A DNA stretch of 64,000 bases from Haloterrigena gelatinilytica (GCF_013342145.1 NZ_JABUQZ010000001.1:3472001-3536000); one strand, 5' to 3'. Shown: positions 36,903 to 46,584, numbered from the stretch's first letter. The notes: a model not told the origin generated them from the letters alone. Made by a program: numbers and translations.

Positions 36903-37802
36903 CTACTGCACGTCGGAACTCGAGGCGCCGTTCAGGAAGTGGACGGCGACGGCCCCTAAGACGAGGTCCAGCGCGCCGAGCACCGCCAGCGCGGGAACGA
37001 GCGTGTTCCACATGCCGCCGAACGCCGACACCTCGAGGACCGTCATGACGTCCTGGCCGAACATCAGGGCGCGGGCGGCGTCGACGCCGTAGGTGATCGG
37101 GTTGAGCGCGGCGATCGTCTGGACCCACTCGGGAAGCGCCTCGATCGGGAGGAAGGCGCTCGAGAGGAAGAGGAGGGGGAACTGCAGCAGGTTCACCGCG
37201 ATGATGGTCGACTCCTGATCGCGGGTGACGAGCGCGACCACGTTCGAGAGCGCGGTGAACCAGATCGAGAACACGATCCCGACGGCGACGATTCCGAGCG
37301 CACCGAGAACGCCGGTTTCGACGTAATCGGTCACCGATGCGCCCGTGTCCAAGTAGAGGAGGACGTAGCCGAGCGCGAGGATGATCCCGATCTGGACGAC
37401 GATGCGCAGCACTTCGGAGAGGGACTTCCCGAGGAAGATCGCGCCGCGGTGCATCGGGGAGACGAGGACCTTCTCGAACATTCCGTTCTCGATATCGTCG
37501 ACGAGACCGATCCCGGAGGTCGTCGCGGCGATCAGCGCCGTCTGGATCACGATCGCCGGCACGAGGAAGGTCACGTAGCTGGCCTCCGTGCCGAGGCTCT
37601 GGGCGATGGCGCCCTCCGTGATCCCACCGAACACCTCGGTGAAGAGGACGAGGAAGATGATCGGGTTCAGCAGCGAGACCGTCATCACGAACGGGTTGCG
37701 GGTGGTCTTGATCAGCCACCGTTTCAGGTTGATCCACGTGTCCCGGACGAAGCCGTTGCCGGCCGTCTTCCGCCCGCCCTCGCTCTCGGCGTCGATACTC
37801 AT
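36903..37802 (-). CDS. ABC-2 type transporter permease
   Basis: 299 residues with six membrane segments and the ABC2 signature layout: NPIIFLVLFTEVFGGI near residue 46, SPMHRGAIFLGKSL (about 115-128), and LLQFPLLFLSSAFLPIEALP near 205 (the usual ABC-2 motif). It partners the ATPase gene overlapping by 4 nt, forming a drug or lipid exporter of the DrrAB type. The substrate is unknown. Confidence 0.9.
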   Translation of the reverse strand: MSIDAESEGGRKTAGNGFVRDTWINLKRWLIKTTRNPFVMTVSLLNPIIFLVLFTEVFGGITEGAIAQSLGTEASYVTFLVPAIVIQTALIAATTSGIGLVDDIENGMFEKVLVSPMHRGAIFLGKSLSEVLRIVVQIGIILALGYVLLYLDTGASVTDYVETGVLGALGIVAVGIVFSIWFTALSNVVALVTRDQESTIIAVNLLQFPLLFLSSAFLPIEALPEWVQTIAALNPITYGVDAARALMFGQDVMTVLEVSAFGGMWNTLVPALAVLGALDLVLGAVAVHFLNGASSSDVQ

Positions 37803-38758
37803 CGATCCACCTCCGTGGCCGCGGCCGACGCCCCGGGTCCACCCGGCTCGGTCGCCGCCTCATCTTCGTCGAGCCCTTCGCCGGTGATCGCGAGAAAGAC
37901 GTCGTCCAGCGTCGGATCGCGGACGTTGAACCCGGTGATGGGGATTCCCGCCTCCTTCAGGGCCACGAGCAGTTCCGGGCCGCGCCGTCTGGCGGCCGTC
38001 GAGCGAACGCTCAGTCCGTCGTCGGCGGTCTCGATCGGCGCGTCGTCGAAGGCGTCCGCCTCGAGGGCGACCTCGCGGGCCCGTTCGCGCGTCTGCGCGT
38101 CCGAATCGGCGAGTTCGATCTCGAGGACGGCGCCGCCGACGCGGTCTTTCAGTTCGGCCGGCGAGCCGTCGGCGACGATCGTCCCGTCGCGGATGACGCC
38201 GATCCGGTCGCAGAGCTGGTCGGCCTCCTCCAAGTACTGCGTGGTCAGGAAGACCGTCGTCCCGCGGTCGTTGATCCGCTCGAAGTAGTCCCACAGCCGG
38301 TTGCGGGCCTTCGGGTCGAGCCCGGTCGTCGGTTCGTCGAGGAAGACGATCGGCGGATCGTGGACCAGCGCGGTCGCGGCGTCGAGGCGCTTTTTCATCC
38401 CGCCGGAGAAGTCCTTGGCGACCTTGTTCGCCACGCCGGCCAGATCCACGAGTTCGAGCAGGTCGTCGATCCGCTCGCCCGGATCGATGCTCGTCTCCTG
38501 GGCCATGTAGCCGATCGACTCCCGGACCGCGCGCGGTTCCGACTCGACGTCGTACCCGTTGACCGCGACCGAGCCGCCGGTCGGCTTCAGGAGCGTCGCG
38601 AGGACCTTGATCGTCGTCGTCTTCCCGGCGCCGTTCGCGCCGAGGAAGCCGAAGAACTCGCCCGCCCGAATCTCGAGCGAGAGGTCCGCGACGGCCTCCG
38701 TCCCGTCGGCGTACGTCAGTTCGACGTGTCGGGCGTCGATCGCGTTGGTTTCGCTCAC
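37799..38758 (-). CDS. ABC transporter ATP-binding protein, DrrA type
   Basis: 319 residues. Walker A GANGAGKTTTIK (about 39-50), signature FSGGMKKRLD (about 137-146), Walker B IVFLDEPTTGLD (about 156-167), and a switch His replaced by Gln in FLTTQYLEEAD. The C-terminal extension (about 215-319), with the end VRDPTLDDVFLAITGEGL, is the DrrA-type domain. Its ATGA overlap with the permease implies co-translation. Energises export of an unknown substrate. Confidence 0.92.
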   Translation of the reverse strand: MSETNAIDARHVELTYADGTEAVADLSLEIRAGEFFGFLGANGAGKTTTIKVLATLLKPTGGSVAVNGYDVESEPRAVRESIGYMAQETSIDPGERIDDLLELVDLAGVANKVAKDFSGGMKKRLDAATALVHDPPIVFLDEPTTGLDPKARNRLWDYFERINDRGTTVFLTTQYLEEADQLCDRIGVIRDGTIVADGSPAELKDRVGGAVLEIELADSDAQTRERAREVALEADAFDDAPIETADDGLSVRSTAARRRGPELLVALKEAGIPITGFNVRDPTLDDVFLAITGEGLDEDEAATEPGGPGASAAATEVDR

Positions 38759-38793
38759 GGTCGTTCAAAGGAGGTGACAGCGCATAGAACTTG

Positions 38794-39000
38794 TCAGTAC
38801 CCCACGACTGAAGTCGTGGGCTTGTCAGTGGACTCCCCTTCTGCCGCCGATTTGACGGAGGCGTGGAAATCGCCGTTTAGGTTCAACATCCCTGACTTCA
38901 GCGCACACTGACGGGGTGCGCCTCCACCCGAAGACTTCTGCCCCGAGTGGAGACGTTTGAGAAGTTTACGAGCGATATTCTCGCTCGCGTTGTAATACTG
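38794..39000 (-). pseudogene. tnpB: C-terminal remnant of an IS1341/IS605-type TnpB (OrfB)
   Basis: The final 65 or so residues of a TnpB protein are readable: NASENIARKLLKRL, then SGGGAPRQCALKSG, ending KPTTSVVGY. The upstream RuvC-like nuclease core is absent, so the protein is inactive. The stop lies inside the terminal hairpin at 38801-38820, as in intact haloarchaeal IS1341-type elements. Confidence 0.75.
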
Positions 39001-39079
39001 ACGTTGGGGAGTCGGACTGCTATCGTCCGTGGATTGATTCGAGCTTTGTCGGATTCCTCCCACGACGAAAGTCGTGGGC
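38794..39079. mobile_element. Decayed IS200/IS605-group element with two terminal-type hairpins
   Basis: CCCACGACT..AGTCGTGGG at 38801-38820 is the right-end hairpin of this group, and a second, similar palindrome (CCCACGAC...GTCGTGGG) lies at 39059-39078. Between them is a TnpB C-terminal fragment. In intact elements the right-end hairpin also forms the 3' part of the omega RNA. The rest of the intergenic region to 39351 (about 270 bp) holds no gene I can support; it may contain further decayed transposase sequence. Confidence 0.65.
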
Positions 39080-39351
39080 TTCCTCCTTGCATTTCTGTGA
39101 ATACTCGTTCGGCTCGAACGGCGCCGCTCCCTGCCGTTCCGGGACGACGGCACCGTGCCGACGACAGCTCCACCGGCGACGCCCCACCGAACGGACGTGC
39201 GAGGCCGACGACGTGTACGGCCACCGACGGCCAGTAGCGACTGCACGGATTCCGACGGACGCCGGACGGACGCTCTCGAGGAGTTTTATTCGGCTCGGAA
39301 TCCTCGAGAGCAACCGTAGCAATTATTGCCGAAAGCGGTGGCGTCCGAGAC

Positions 39352-41034
39352 ATGGTATCGGATCACAATATGCCCGACTACGAGCAGGTGCGCGACGGCT
39401 TCGCGTGGGAGGACATCTACGAGGCGGCCGACTGGGACGCTCCGGAGGAGCTGAATATCGCCCACGAGGTCTGCGACCGCCACGCCGAGAACAAGGAAAA
39501 GGTCGCGCTCTATCAGGTGAGCGAGGACGGTGAGTTGACCACGACGACCTTCTGGGAACTCGCCGAGGCGACGAACCGGTTCGCGAACGTCCTCGAGGAC
39601 CTCGGGATCGAGCGGGGCGACCGCGTCTTCTCGTACATGCCTCGGATTCCCGAACACTACGTCGCGCTGGTCGGGACGCTCAAGCGCGGGGCCGTCTTCG
39701 GCGGGATCAACGAGCGGTTCGGCCCCGACGGCATCTCGTATCGGCTCTCCGATTGTGACGCGAAGGCCGTCGTTACGACCGCAGCGAACCGCGATACGGT
39801 CGCCGACGCGCTCGAGGACGCCCCGTCCGTCGAGCACGTCATCGTCGTCAGCGACGACGGGCGGGGGATCCGGCGGGGCGACGTCAGCTACCGCGCGGCG
39901 ATGGAGACCGCGAGCCGCGAGTACGAACCGGCCGACACCGGCGCCGAGGACGACGCGCTGCTGTACTACACCAGCGGGACGACCGGACTGGCCAAGGGCG
40001 TCCTGCACGAACACCGGTGGGTGCTGGGCGTCGCGGCCACCCAGAAGTACGCCGTCGACCTCCGGGAGGGCGACTGCTACTGGTCGACGGGCGATCTGGG
40101 CTGGCTGACCGGCCCGATCAACACGCTCGGCGCCTGGTTCTGGGGGACCGCGCTGTTCACCTACGAGGGCGAGTTCGACCCCGAGGCGTGGGCCGACCTG
40201 CTCGACACCTATCCGATCACCGTGCTGTTCTCCGTGCCGACGGCCTACCGGATGCTCCGGGAACACGAGGACGTCCTCGAGGACGTCTCCCTGGACCTGC
40301 GCCACGCGCTCTCGATCGGCGAACCGCTCTCGGCCGGCGTCGTCGAGTGGGGCGAGGAGACGCTGGGCGTCACCGTCCACGACACCTACGGCCAGACGGA
40401 GACGGGGAACATGATCATCAACAACTACCCGACGATGGAGGTCCGGCCGGGCTCGATGGGGAAACCGCTGCCCGGTATCGAAGCCGCTGTCGTGGATCCC
40501 GAAACGGGCGAGGTGCTCGAGCCCGGCGAAACGGGCGAGATCGCCCAGCGCGGGGACTACCCCTGCTTCTTCGCGGAGTACTGGGAGAAGCCCGACAAGA
40601 CCGCGGACTGCTTCGTCGACGGGCCGGACGGCGAGTGGTACCTCTCGGGCGATCTGGCTCATCTGGACGAGGACGGCTACTTCTGGTTCGAGGGCCGGGC
40701 CGACGACGTCATCCTCTCGTCGGGCTACCGGATCGGCCCCTTCGAGGTCGAGAGCTCGCTGGGCGAACACGAGGCCGTCGCCGAGGCGGCCGTCGTCCCG
40801 AAACCCCACCGCGAGCGGGGCAACATCGTGAAGGCCTACATCGTCCCCAGCGAGGGCGCGACTCCCTCCGAGGAACTGAAGGAAGACATCCGGAACCACG
40901 TCAAAGAGGAGCTCTCGGCCCACGAGTACCCACGCGAGATCGAGTTCCGCGACGAACTGCCGAAGACGGTCACCGGGAAGATCCGCCGGACGGAGCTCCA
41001 GGACGAAGTCGAAGAGGAGGCCGAGGCGGCCTGA
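39352..41034 (+). CDS. AMP-forming acyl-CoA synthetase (acetyl/propionyl-CoA synthetase-like)
   Basis: 560 residues, complete adenylate-forming ligase: YYTSGTTGLAKGVLHEH (about 203-219) P-loop, YGQTETG (near 346) A5 motif, YLSGDLAHLDEDGYFWFEGRAD (about 429-450, split motif), and the catalytic lysine in PKTVTGKIRRTEL (near 543). It converts a carboxylic acid to its CoA thioester with ATP. It heads a same-strand cluster with acyl-CoA dehydrogenase, carboxyltransferase and MaoC genes, so it probably feeds short or branched acyl groups into that route. MPDYEQVRDGF six codons later is an alternative start. Confidence 0.9.
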   Translation: MVSDHNMPDYEQVRDGFAWEDIYEAADWDAPEELNIAHEVCDRHAENKEKVALYQVSEDGELTTTTFWELAEATNRFANVLEDLGIERGDRVFSYMPRIPEHYVALVGTLKRGAVFGGINERFGPDGISYRLSDCDAKAVVTTAANRDTVADALEDAPSVEHVIVVSDDGRGIRRGDVSYRAAMETASREYEPADTGAEDDALLYYTSGTTGLAKGVLHEHRWVLGVAATQKYAVDLREGDCYWSTGDLGWLTGPINTLGAWFWGTALFTYEGEFDPEAWADLLDTYPITVLFSVPTAYRMLREHEDVLEDVSLDLRHALSIGEPLSAGVVEWGEETLGVTVHDTYGQTETGNMIINNYPTMEVRPGSMGKPLPGIEAAVVDPETGEVLEPGETGEIAQRGDYPCFFAEYWEKPDKTADCFVDGPDGEWYLSGDLAHLDEDGYFWFEGRADDVILSSGYRIGPFEVESSLGEHEAVAEAAVVPKPHRERGNIVKAYIVPSEGATPSEELKEDIRNHVKEELSAHEYPREIEFRDELPKTVTGKIRRTELQDEVEEEAEAA

Positions 41035-41123
41035 GTCCGCGCTCGAGGCGACCGTGCGGAGTAACCGAGCGGTTCGAACGTGATTCCGGACGACGGCGAC
41101 CCGGAGTCGAGACGAGACAGACC

Positions 41124-42290
41124 ATGAATTTCGAAGACACACAGGAACGCAAGTTGATCCGACAGACGGCGACGGAAATCGCCGAGCAGTTCGGCCCCGA
41201 ACACTGGCGCGAGAAGGAGGAAGCCGGCGAGTTCTCGAGCGAGTTCTGGGACGAACTCGGCGAGGCGGGCTTTCACGGCCTGCTGGTCCCCGAGGAGTAC
41301 GACGGCGCGGGGATGGGGATGGAAGAGATGGGGCTGGCGATGGAGACCCTCTGCGCCGAGGGCTGTGGCATGGCCGGCACGTGGTACCTGGTGCTGACCG
41401 CCGGCATGGCCGCGGTCGGTATCGGCGAGTACGGCACCGACGAGCAGAAGGAGCGGTACCTGACCGATATCGCGATGGGAGAGCGCAACTTCTCGATCGC
41501 CATTACGGAGCCGGAAGCGGGCACGAACACGTTGAACGTCGCGACTCGAGCGGAGCGGGACGGAGACGAATACGTCCTGAACGGCAAGAAGGCCTGGATC
41601 ACGTTCGCCGACCGCGCGGACAACATGATCCTCGTGACGCGGACGACCCCTCGAGACGAGGTCGAGCGGGGCACCGACGGCATCAGCCTCTTCGTCGTCG
41701 ACATGGACGACCCGAACGTCGACGTCTCGCCGATCCCCAAACACGCGATGAACTACTCGAAGTCCTGCGAGGTCTTCATAGAGGACGTCCGCGTCCCGGC
41801 CGAGAACCTGCTGGGCGACGAGGACGACGGCTGGTGGGTGCTCGTGGACATGCTCAACCCCGAACGGATCGGCTTCGCCGCGGCCGCGACCGGGATCGGC
41901 AAGCTCGCGGCGAACGCGGCCATCGAGTACGCCAACGATCGCGAGATCTTCGGCGCGCCGATCGGCACCCATCAGGCCGTCTCGTTTCCCATCACCGAGG
42001 CCTACGCGAAGATGGAGACCGCCGCGCTCATGCGCGAGAAGGCCGCGTGGCGCTACGATCGAGGCGAGGACTGCGGCTACGAGACGAACGTCGCGAAGGC
42101 GACGGCCGTCGAGGCCGGCATCGAGGCCGTCAAACACGCGATGCAGGCCTTCGGCGGCTGGGGCTACGCGACGGAGTACGACGTCGAGCGCTGGTGGCGC
42201 GAGGTCAACCTCACGCGGCTCGCGCCCGTCTCCCAGCAGATGGCGTACAACCACATCAGCCGACGGCTCGGCTTCCCGAGATCGTACTGA
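41124..42290 (+). CDS. Acyl-CoA dehydrogenase
   Basis: 388 residues, full-length flavoprotein. ITEPEAGTNTLNV (about 130-142) binds FAD/substrate; the arginine-rich NPERIGFAAAATGIG and the C-terminal QAFGGWGYATEYDVERWWREV (about 338-358) with the catalytic-base region match short/branched-chain enzymes. It introduces the alpha-beta double bond and hands electrons to ETF; the broken EtfD-like gene at 213 could serve the same chain. 90 nt downstream of the synthetase gene. Confidence 0.93.
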   Translation: MNFEDTQERKLIRQTATEIAEQFGPEHWREKEEAGEFSSEFWDELGEAGFHGLLVPEEYDGAGMGMEEMGLAMETLCAEGCGMAGTWYLVLTAGMAAVGIGEYGTDEQKERYLTDIAMGERNFSIAITEPEAGTNTLNVATRAERDGDEYVLNGKKAWITFADRADNMILVTRTTPRDEVERGTDGISLFVVDMDDPNVDVSPIPKHAMNYSKSCEVFIEDVRVPAENLLGDEDDGWWVLVDMLNPERIGFAAAATGIGKLAANAAIEYANDREIFGAPIGTHQAVSFPITEAYAKMETAALMREKAAWRYDRGEDCGYETNVAKATAVEAGIEAVKHAMQAFGGWGYATEYDVERWWREVNLTRLAPVSQQMAYNHISRRLGFPRSY

Positions 42291-42398
42291 GCGTGCTCGA
42301 GATCGAATCCGGCCGCCGGCCGGCGGCGAGTCAGGTGGCAACAATCACCACAGCCGATAAGAACGCCCCCGTCGTAGGATCGACCTAACGGAACTCGC

Positions 42399-44264
42399 AT
42401 GGAACTCAGAGTCAACACCGCCGCGACGGATCAGGAGGCACAGGCGATCGCGAAGGCGCTGGCGTCCCACTTCGGGGAGGAGGTGGAACTCTACCCGAAG
42501 CGGGGCGACGAGCTCCTCGCGACGGCCACGCCGGACGAGAGCGCGATCCCCGCCGACGCGAGCGAGGCCGCCGCGGAGGCGCTCGAGGCCGCGACCGGCG
42601 ACGGCGGAACCGAAAACGCCGCGTCGTCCGGCGACGGCCTCGGGCCGACCGACCGCGAGGAACGGCTTCGCGAAGAGATCGAGGACATCCTCGAGGGCGG
42701 CCCCGAGAAGTACCGCGAGCGGCTCTCCGAGCAGGGGAAGCTGTTCGTCCGGGACCGACTCGACCTCTGGTTCAACGACGAGGGAACCTCGTCGAGCCGC
42801 CGGACGCAGTCCGGCGACGGCGAGGGCGGCATCAAGTTCGAGGACGGCAAGTTCGCCAACTTCGACGAGTGGCACCCCAGCGGGCAGGAGGGGGAGGCGG
42901 ACTCCGGCGACCGGCTGCCGGCGGACGGCCTCATCACCGGCGCCGCGGAGTTCGAGGGGCGCGACGTCCACTTCATGGCCAACGACTTCACCGTCAAGGC
43001 GGGGTCGATGGCCGAGAAGGGCGTCGAGAAGTTCCTCCGGATGCAACAGCGCGCGCTGAAAACCGGTCGGCCGGTGCTCTACTTGATGGACTCCTCGGGC
43101 GGCCGGATCGACCAGCAGACCGGGTTCTTCGCCAACCGCGAGGGCATCGGGAAGTACTACTACAACCACTCGATGCTCTCCGGCCGCGTGCCCCAGATCT
43201 GCGTCCTCTACGGGCCCTGTATCGCGGGGGCCGCCTACACCCCCGTCTTCGCGGACTTCACCGTCATGGTCCGGGACATGTCCGCGATGGCCATCGCCTC
43301 CCCGCGGATGGTCGAGATGGTCACCGGCGAGGACATCGACTTAGACGAGTTAGGGGGGCCGGACGTTCACGCCCGCCACTCGGGCAGCGCGGACCTCATC
43401 GCCGAGGACGAGGAGCACGCCCGCGAACTCGTCGCGAAGCTGATCGGCTACCTGCCCGACAACGCGGACGAGAAACCGCCGCGCACGGAAGGGGCGGATC
43501 CCGCACGCTCGCCCGCGGGAATCGACTCCGTCGTGCCGCAAGAGCCCAACCGGGGCTACGACATGTTCGACGTCATCGAGCGCGTCGTCGACGCCGATTC
43601 GGTGCTCGAGCTCCGCCCCGAGTACGGGCCGGAGATCATCACGGCCTTCGCTCGCATCGACGGGCGGCCGGTCGGCATCGTCGCGAATCAGCCGAAACAG
43701 CGCGCGGGGGCGATCTTCCCCGACGCCGCGGAGAAGGCCGCGCAGTTCATCTGGACCTGCGACGCCTACGACGTTCCCCTGCTCTACCTGTGTGACACCC
43801 CCGGCTTCATGGCCGGATCGCAGGTCGAGAAGGACGGGATACTGGAGCAGGGCAAGCGGATGATCTACGCGACCTCTTCGGCGACGGTACCCAAGCAGTC
43901 CGTGGTCGTCCGGAAGGCCTACGGCGCCGGCATCTACGCGATGTCCGGCCCCGCCTACGACCCCGAGAGCGTGCTCGGGCTGCCCAGCGGCGAGATCGCC
44001 ATCATGGGCCCCGAGGCGGCGATCAACGCCGTCTACGCGAACAAGCTGGCCGCGATCGACGACCCCGAAGAGCGCGCCGCGAAAGAACGGGAGCTCCGAG
44101 AGGAGTACCGCGAGGACATCGACGTCCACCGGATGGCCAGCGAGGTCGTCATCGACGAGATCGTGCCGCCCAGCGAGCTTCGGGACGAACTCGAGGCCCG
44201 CTTCGCGTTCTACGAGACCGTCGAGAAGGACCTCCCGGACAAGAAACACGGGACGATCCTCTGA
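42399..44264 (+). CDS. Acyl-CoA carboxylase carboxyltransferase (beta) subunit
   Basis: 621 residues. The crotonase-like carboxyltransferase fold spans about 160-600: LMDSSGGRIDQQ (near 230) and GPCIAGAAYTP (near 270) oxyanion segment, then GFMAGSQVEKDGI and YGAGIYAMSGPAYDPE in the second half. It moves carboxyl from biotin to an acyl-CoA. The N-terminal 150 residues are an acidic extension, usual in haloarchaeal members. The biotin carrier is not adjacent. Substrate could be propionyl- or methylcrotonyl-CoA; the cluster with dehydrogenase and MaoC suggests branched-chain acyl-CoA breakdown. Confidence 0.9.
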   Translation: MELRVNTAATDQEAQAIAKALASHFGEEVELYPKRGDELLATATPDESAIPADASEAAAEALEAATGDGGTENAASSGDGLGPTDREERLREEIEDILEGGPEKYRERLSEQGKLFVRDRLDLWFNDEGTSSSRRTQSGDGEGGIKFEDGKFANFDEWHPSGQEGEADSGDRLPADGLITGAAEFEGRDVHFMANDFTVKAGSMAEKGVEKFLRMQQRALKTGRPVLYLMDSSGGRIDQQTGFFANREGIGKYYYNHSMLSGRVPQICVLYGPCIAGAAYTPVFADFTVMVRDMSAMAIASPRMVEMVTGEDIDLDELGGPDVHARHSGSADLIAEDEEHARELVAKLIGYLPDNADEKPPRTEGADPARSPAGIDSVVPQEPNRGYDMFDVIERVVDADSVLELRPEYGPEIITAFARIDGRPVGIVANQPKQRAGAIFPDAAEKAAQFIWTCDAYDVPLLYLCDTPGFMAGSQVEKDGILEQGKRMIYATSSATVPKQSVVVRKAYGAGIYAMSGPAYDPESVLGLPSGEIAIMGPEAAINAVYANKLAAIDDPEERAAKERELREEYREDIDVHRMASEVVIDEIVPPSELRDELEARFAFYETVEKDLPDKKHGTIL

Positions 44265-44332
44265 GTAGCGCGCTCGAGTCGAAACGACCCCACACCGTAC
44301 CACCCTCACTGAAACGAATCCCACCGAAACCC

Positions 44333-44848
44333 ATGACAGGACGCTATTACGAGGAGTTCGAGGTCGGCGAGACCATCGAACACGAACGACGGCGCACGAT
44401 CACGGAGAGCGACAACCAGCGCTTCTGTGACATGACGATGAACCAGCAGCCGCTGCATCTGGACGCCGACTTCGCCGCGGAGACCGACTTCGGCGAACGG
44501 CTGGTCAACGGGCTCTACACGATGAGCCTCGCCGTCGGGATCACCATCCCCGAGACCACCGATGGAACCATCGTCGCCAACCTCTCCTACGACGACGTCG
44601 AGCACCCCGAACCCGTCTTCCACGGCGATACGATCCGCGTGCAGTCGACGGTCACGGACAAACGCGAGACCAGCGACGGCGAGCGCGGGATCGTCACCAT
44701 GCGCGTCGAGGTCTTCAGGGTGAACGATGGTCCCGCGAGCGAAGCGAGTGGGACCTCGTCGGACGAGTCCGACGGTGACGACGAGCCGCTGGTCTGCGAG
44801 TTCGACCGGACCGTCCTCTCGCTGAAGCGCGACCGCGTCGCGGAGTGA
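44333..44848 (+). CDS. MaoC-like hot-dog dehydratase carrying an in-frame insert
   Basis: 171 residues, single hot-dog domain. CDMTMNQQPLHLD (about 31-43) is the hydratase motif, with Asn where many relatives have Asp, as in mesaconyl-CoA hydratase-like proteins. It would hydrate an enoyl-CoA made by the preceding dehydrogenase. The in-frame double-hairpin element at 44730-44773 adds GPASEASGTSSDESDG between the last two strands. Confidence 0.85.
   Translation: MTGRYYEEFEVGETIEHERRRTITESDNQRFCDMTMNQQPLHLDADFAAETDFGERLVNGLYTMSLAVGITIPETTDGTIVANLSYDDVEHPEPVFHGDTIRVQSTVTDKRETSDGERGIVTMRVEVFRVNDGPASEASGTSSDESDGDDEPLVCEFDRTVLSLKRDRVAE
44730..44773 (+). repeat. In-frame double-hairpin insertion element, copy 2
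   Basis: GTCCC(44730-44734)/GGGAC(44750-44754) form a hairpin around GCGAGCGAAGCGAGT; GTCGGAC(44758-44764)/GTCCGAC(44767-44773) form the second. Encoded peptide PASEASGTSSDESDG. Layout and most bases match 1323-1371 in the unrelated oxidoreductase gene. Confidence 0.6.
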
Positions 44849-45055
44849 CTCGAACGGTCGTCAGGTCGCGGTCTCGACGACATCGACGCGTTCGAAGGAG
44901 TTGAAAGGTGAACGTTCTCGGTCGATATAGCGGCGATCGTCTATCAACACCGAATATTCGAGACTGATCGTAGCAATATCGGGACTCAATCCAGAGTTGG
45001 CTGCGGCCGTGTCGCTGTTACTACTTTATGCGATCGGACGGCCTACTATCGCTGT

Positions 45056-45460
45056 ATGGGACTGGACGCACGGATCGAGAACGGCCGACGGGTCATCGAG
45101 AAGTGGGATCGCGTCTTCACCGCGCTCTCGGCGGAACCGCGACGGCAGATCGTGGTCTCGCTGCTCGACGCGCCGCCGGACCGGTCGATCTCCCTCCCGG
45201 AGCGCGCCGCGAATCCGAACGTCCCGACCGACCCCGAGCGACTACGATGCGACCTCCTGCACACGCACCTCCCGATGCTCGCCGACCTGGAGTTCGTCGA
45301 CTGGGAGCGGGAACCGTTCGTCGCGTCCCGCGGTCCGCAGTTCGACGAAGTCGCCGTCGTCATCGACGCCCTACAGACGGCGGCCGACGACGTTCCCGAG
45401 TCGTTAGTGATCGGCTGCCAACGACTCGAGCGGGAGCGGGAAGAAGAGCGGAACGACTAG
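45056..45460 (+). CDS. Winged-helix DNA-binding protein (haloarchaeal DUF7344-like)
   Basis: 134 residues. VFTALSAEPRRQIVVSLLD (about 20-38) and LRCDLLHTHLPMLADLEFVDWE (about 61-82, split) form a winged helix-turn-helix of the type annotated DUF7344 in haloarchaea. Probable transcription regulator. A TTTAT box about 32 nt before the ATG suggests its own promoter. Confidence 0.75.
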   Translation: MGLDARIENGRRVIEKWDRVFTALSAEPRRQIVVSLLDAPPDRSISLPERAANPNVPTDPERLRCDLLHTHLPMLADLEFVDWEREPFVASRGPQFDEVAVVIDALQTAADDVPESLVIGCQRLEREREEERND

Positions 45461-45545
45461 CGCCGGCACGGGCGGCCCGCGGAGACGGCTCGAGCAACTG
45501 CGAACGCGTCCGCGGACGCCGACTATCTCGCGACCGCGAGGGATT

Positions 45546-46445
45546 CTAACGCGAGAAGCCGGGGTCGTCTTCCAGTCCCAGATACTCGACGGCCGTCCGG
45601 TAGAAGATGTCCCGCGCGGCCTCCCGCGGCAGGTCCCGCTCGAGCAGGTGGGTCCGCTCCTCGCGGTACGGATACGGAATATTCGGGAAGTCGGAGCCGT
45701 ACATAATCGACTCGGAGAGTTCGACGAGCGTCGCGTCCGAAATCGAGGACGGATCGAACCCCATCGTTTCCGGTGCGGACGTCGACATCGCGAACGTCGT
45801 GTCGAGGTAGACGGTGTCGTACTCCCGGGCGAACGCGAGGAACCGATCGGTTTCGTAGGTTCCCATGTGGGCACAGCAGACCCGTAGTTCCGGATACGAT
45901 TCGAGCAACTCCTCGAAGGCGTCCGCGCCGACGTAGGGGCTCCCCTCGTACATCGGCGCCGTCCCGCCGTGGTAGGTGATCGGCCGGTCGTACTCCGTGG
46001 CGACCTCGAGTGCGGGCTCGAGGCGCGAGTCGGCGGGTCGACACTCCTGGACGGGACAGTGGATCTTGAGCCCGCGTGCGCCCGCCTCGAAGGCGTCCCG
46101 GACGACGGCCGCGGGGTCCTCGTCGTCGGGGTGGACCGTCGCGAACGGGATCAGGAAGTCGGACGCTGCGGCCTGCTCGAGGAGCCAGTCGTTCAGGTCG
46201 CTCGCGAGCCCCGGCTCGTGGGCGTACGGGAGGGCGACGTAGGCCTCGACGCCCGCCGAGCGGAGGACGTCCTCGATGTCGTCTCGAGCCGTCGGCGTCG
46301 AGAACTCCCAGTCGGTTTCGGCGCTGAGCGCTCGCTGAATGGCGGCCGCCAACCGGTCGGGGAACAGGTGCGTGTGGGCGTCGATCGCCGGTCGAAAGGC
46401 GGTCTCGCGGTCGTCGGAATCCGTCGATTGATCTGGCGGAGACAT
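45546..46445 (-). CDS. Amidohydrolase family protein (TIM-barrel, metal-dependent)
   Basis: 299 residues of the amidohydrolase-2 type. DAHTHLFP (near 26) gives the HxH metal ligands, GLKIHCPVQE (near 135) a barrel strand, ITYHGG and CCAHMGTYE the later His residues, and MYGSDFPN (near 268) the catalytic Asp. Members are decarboxylases or lactonases. The substrate is not evident. Start MSPPDQSTDS at 46445 is chosen because upstream in-frame sequence is unconserved. Confidence 0.85.
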   Translation of the reverse strand: MSPPDQSTDSDDRETAFRPAIDAHTHLFPDRLAAAIQRALSAETDWEFSTPTARDDIEDVLRSAGVEAYVALPYAHEPGLASDLNDWLLEQAAASDFLIPFATVHPDDEDPAAVVRDAFEAGARGLKIHCPVQECRPADSRLEPALEVATEYDRPITYHGGTAPMYEGSPYVGADAFEELLESYPELRVCCAHMGTYETDRFLAFAREYDTVYLDTTFAMSTSAPETMGFDPSSISDATLVELSESIMYGSDFPNIPYPYREERTHLLERDLPREAARDIFYRTAVEYLGLEDDPGFSR

Positions 46446-46584
46446 CTGAATCCGTCCTCGTCGAGCGTTGCGAACGCGTATCACGGGGGCGGGCATAGAC
46501 GTACTGCCGGCGGCAATCGGACTCGCCGTCCCGCGGTCGAGGTAATTATGGGCGTTCGCATAGTGGGACCCGGAAGAACACCGC

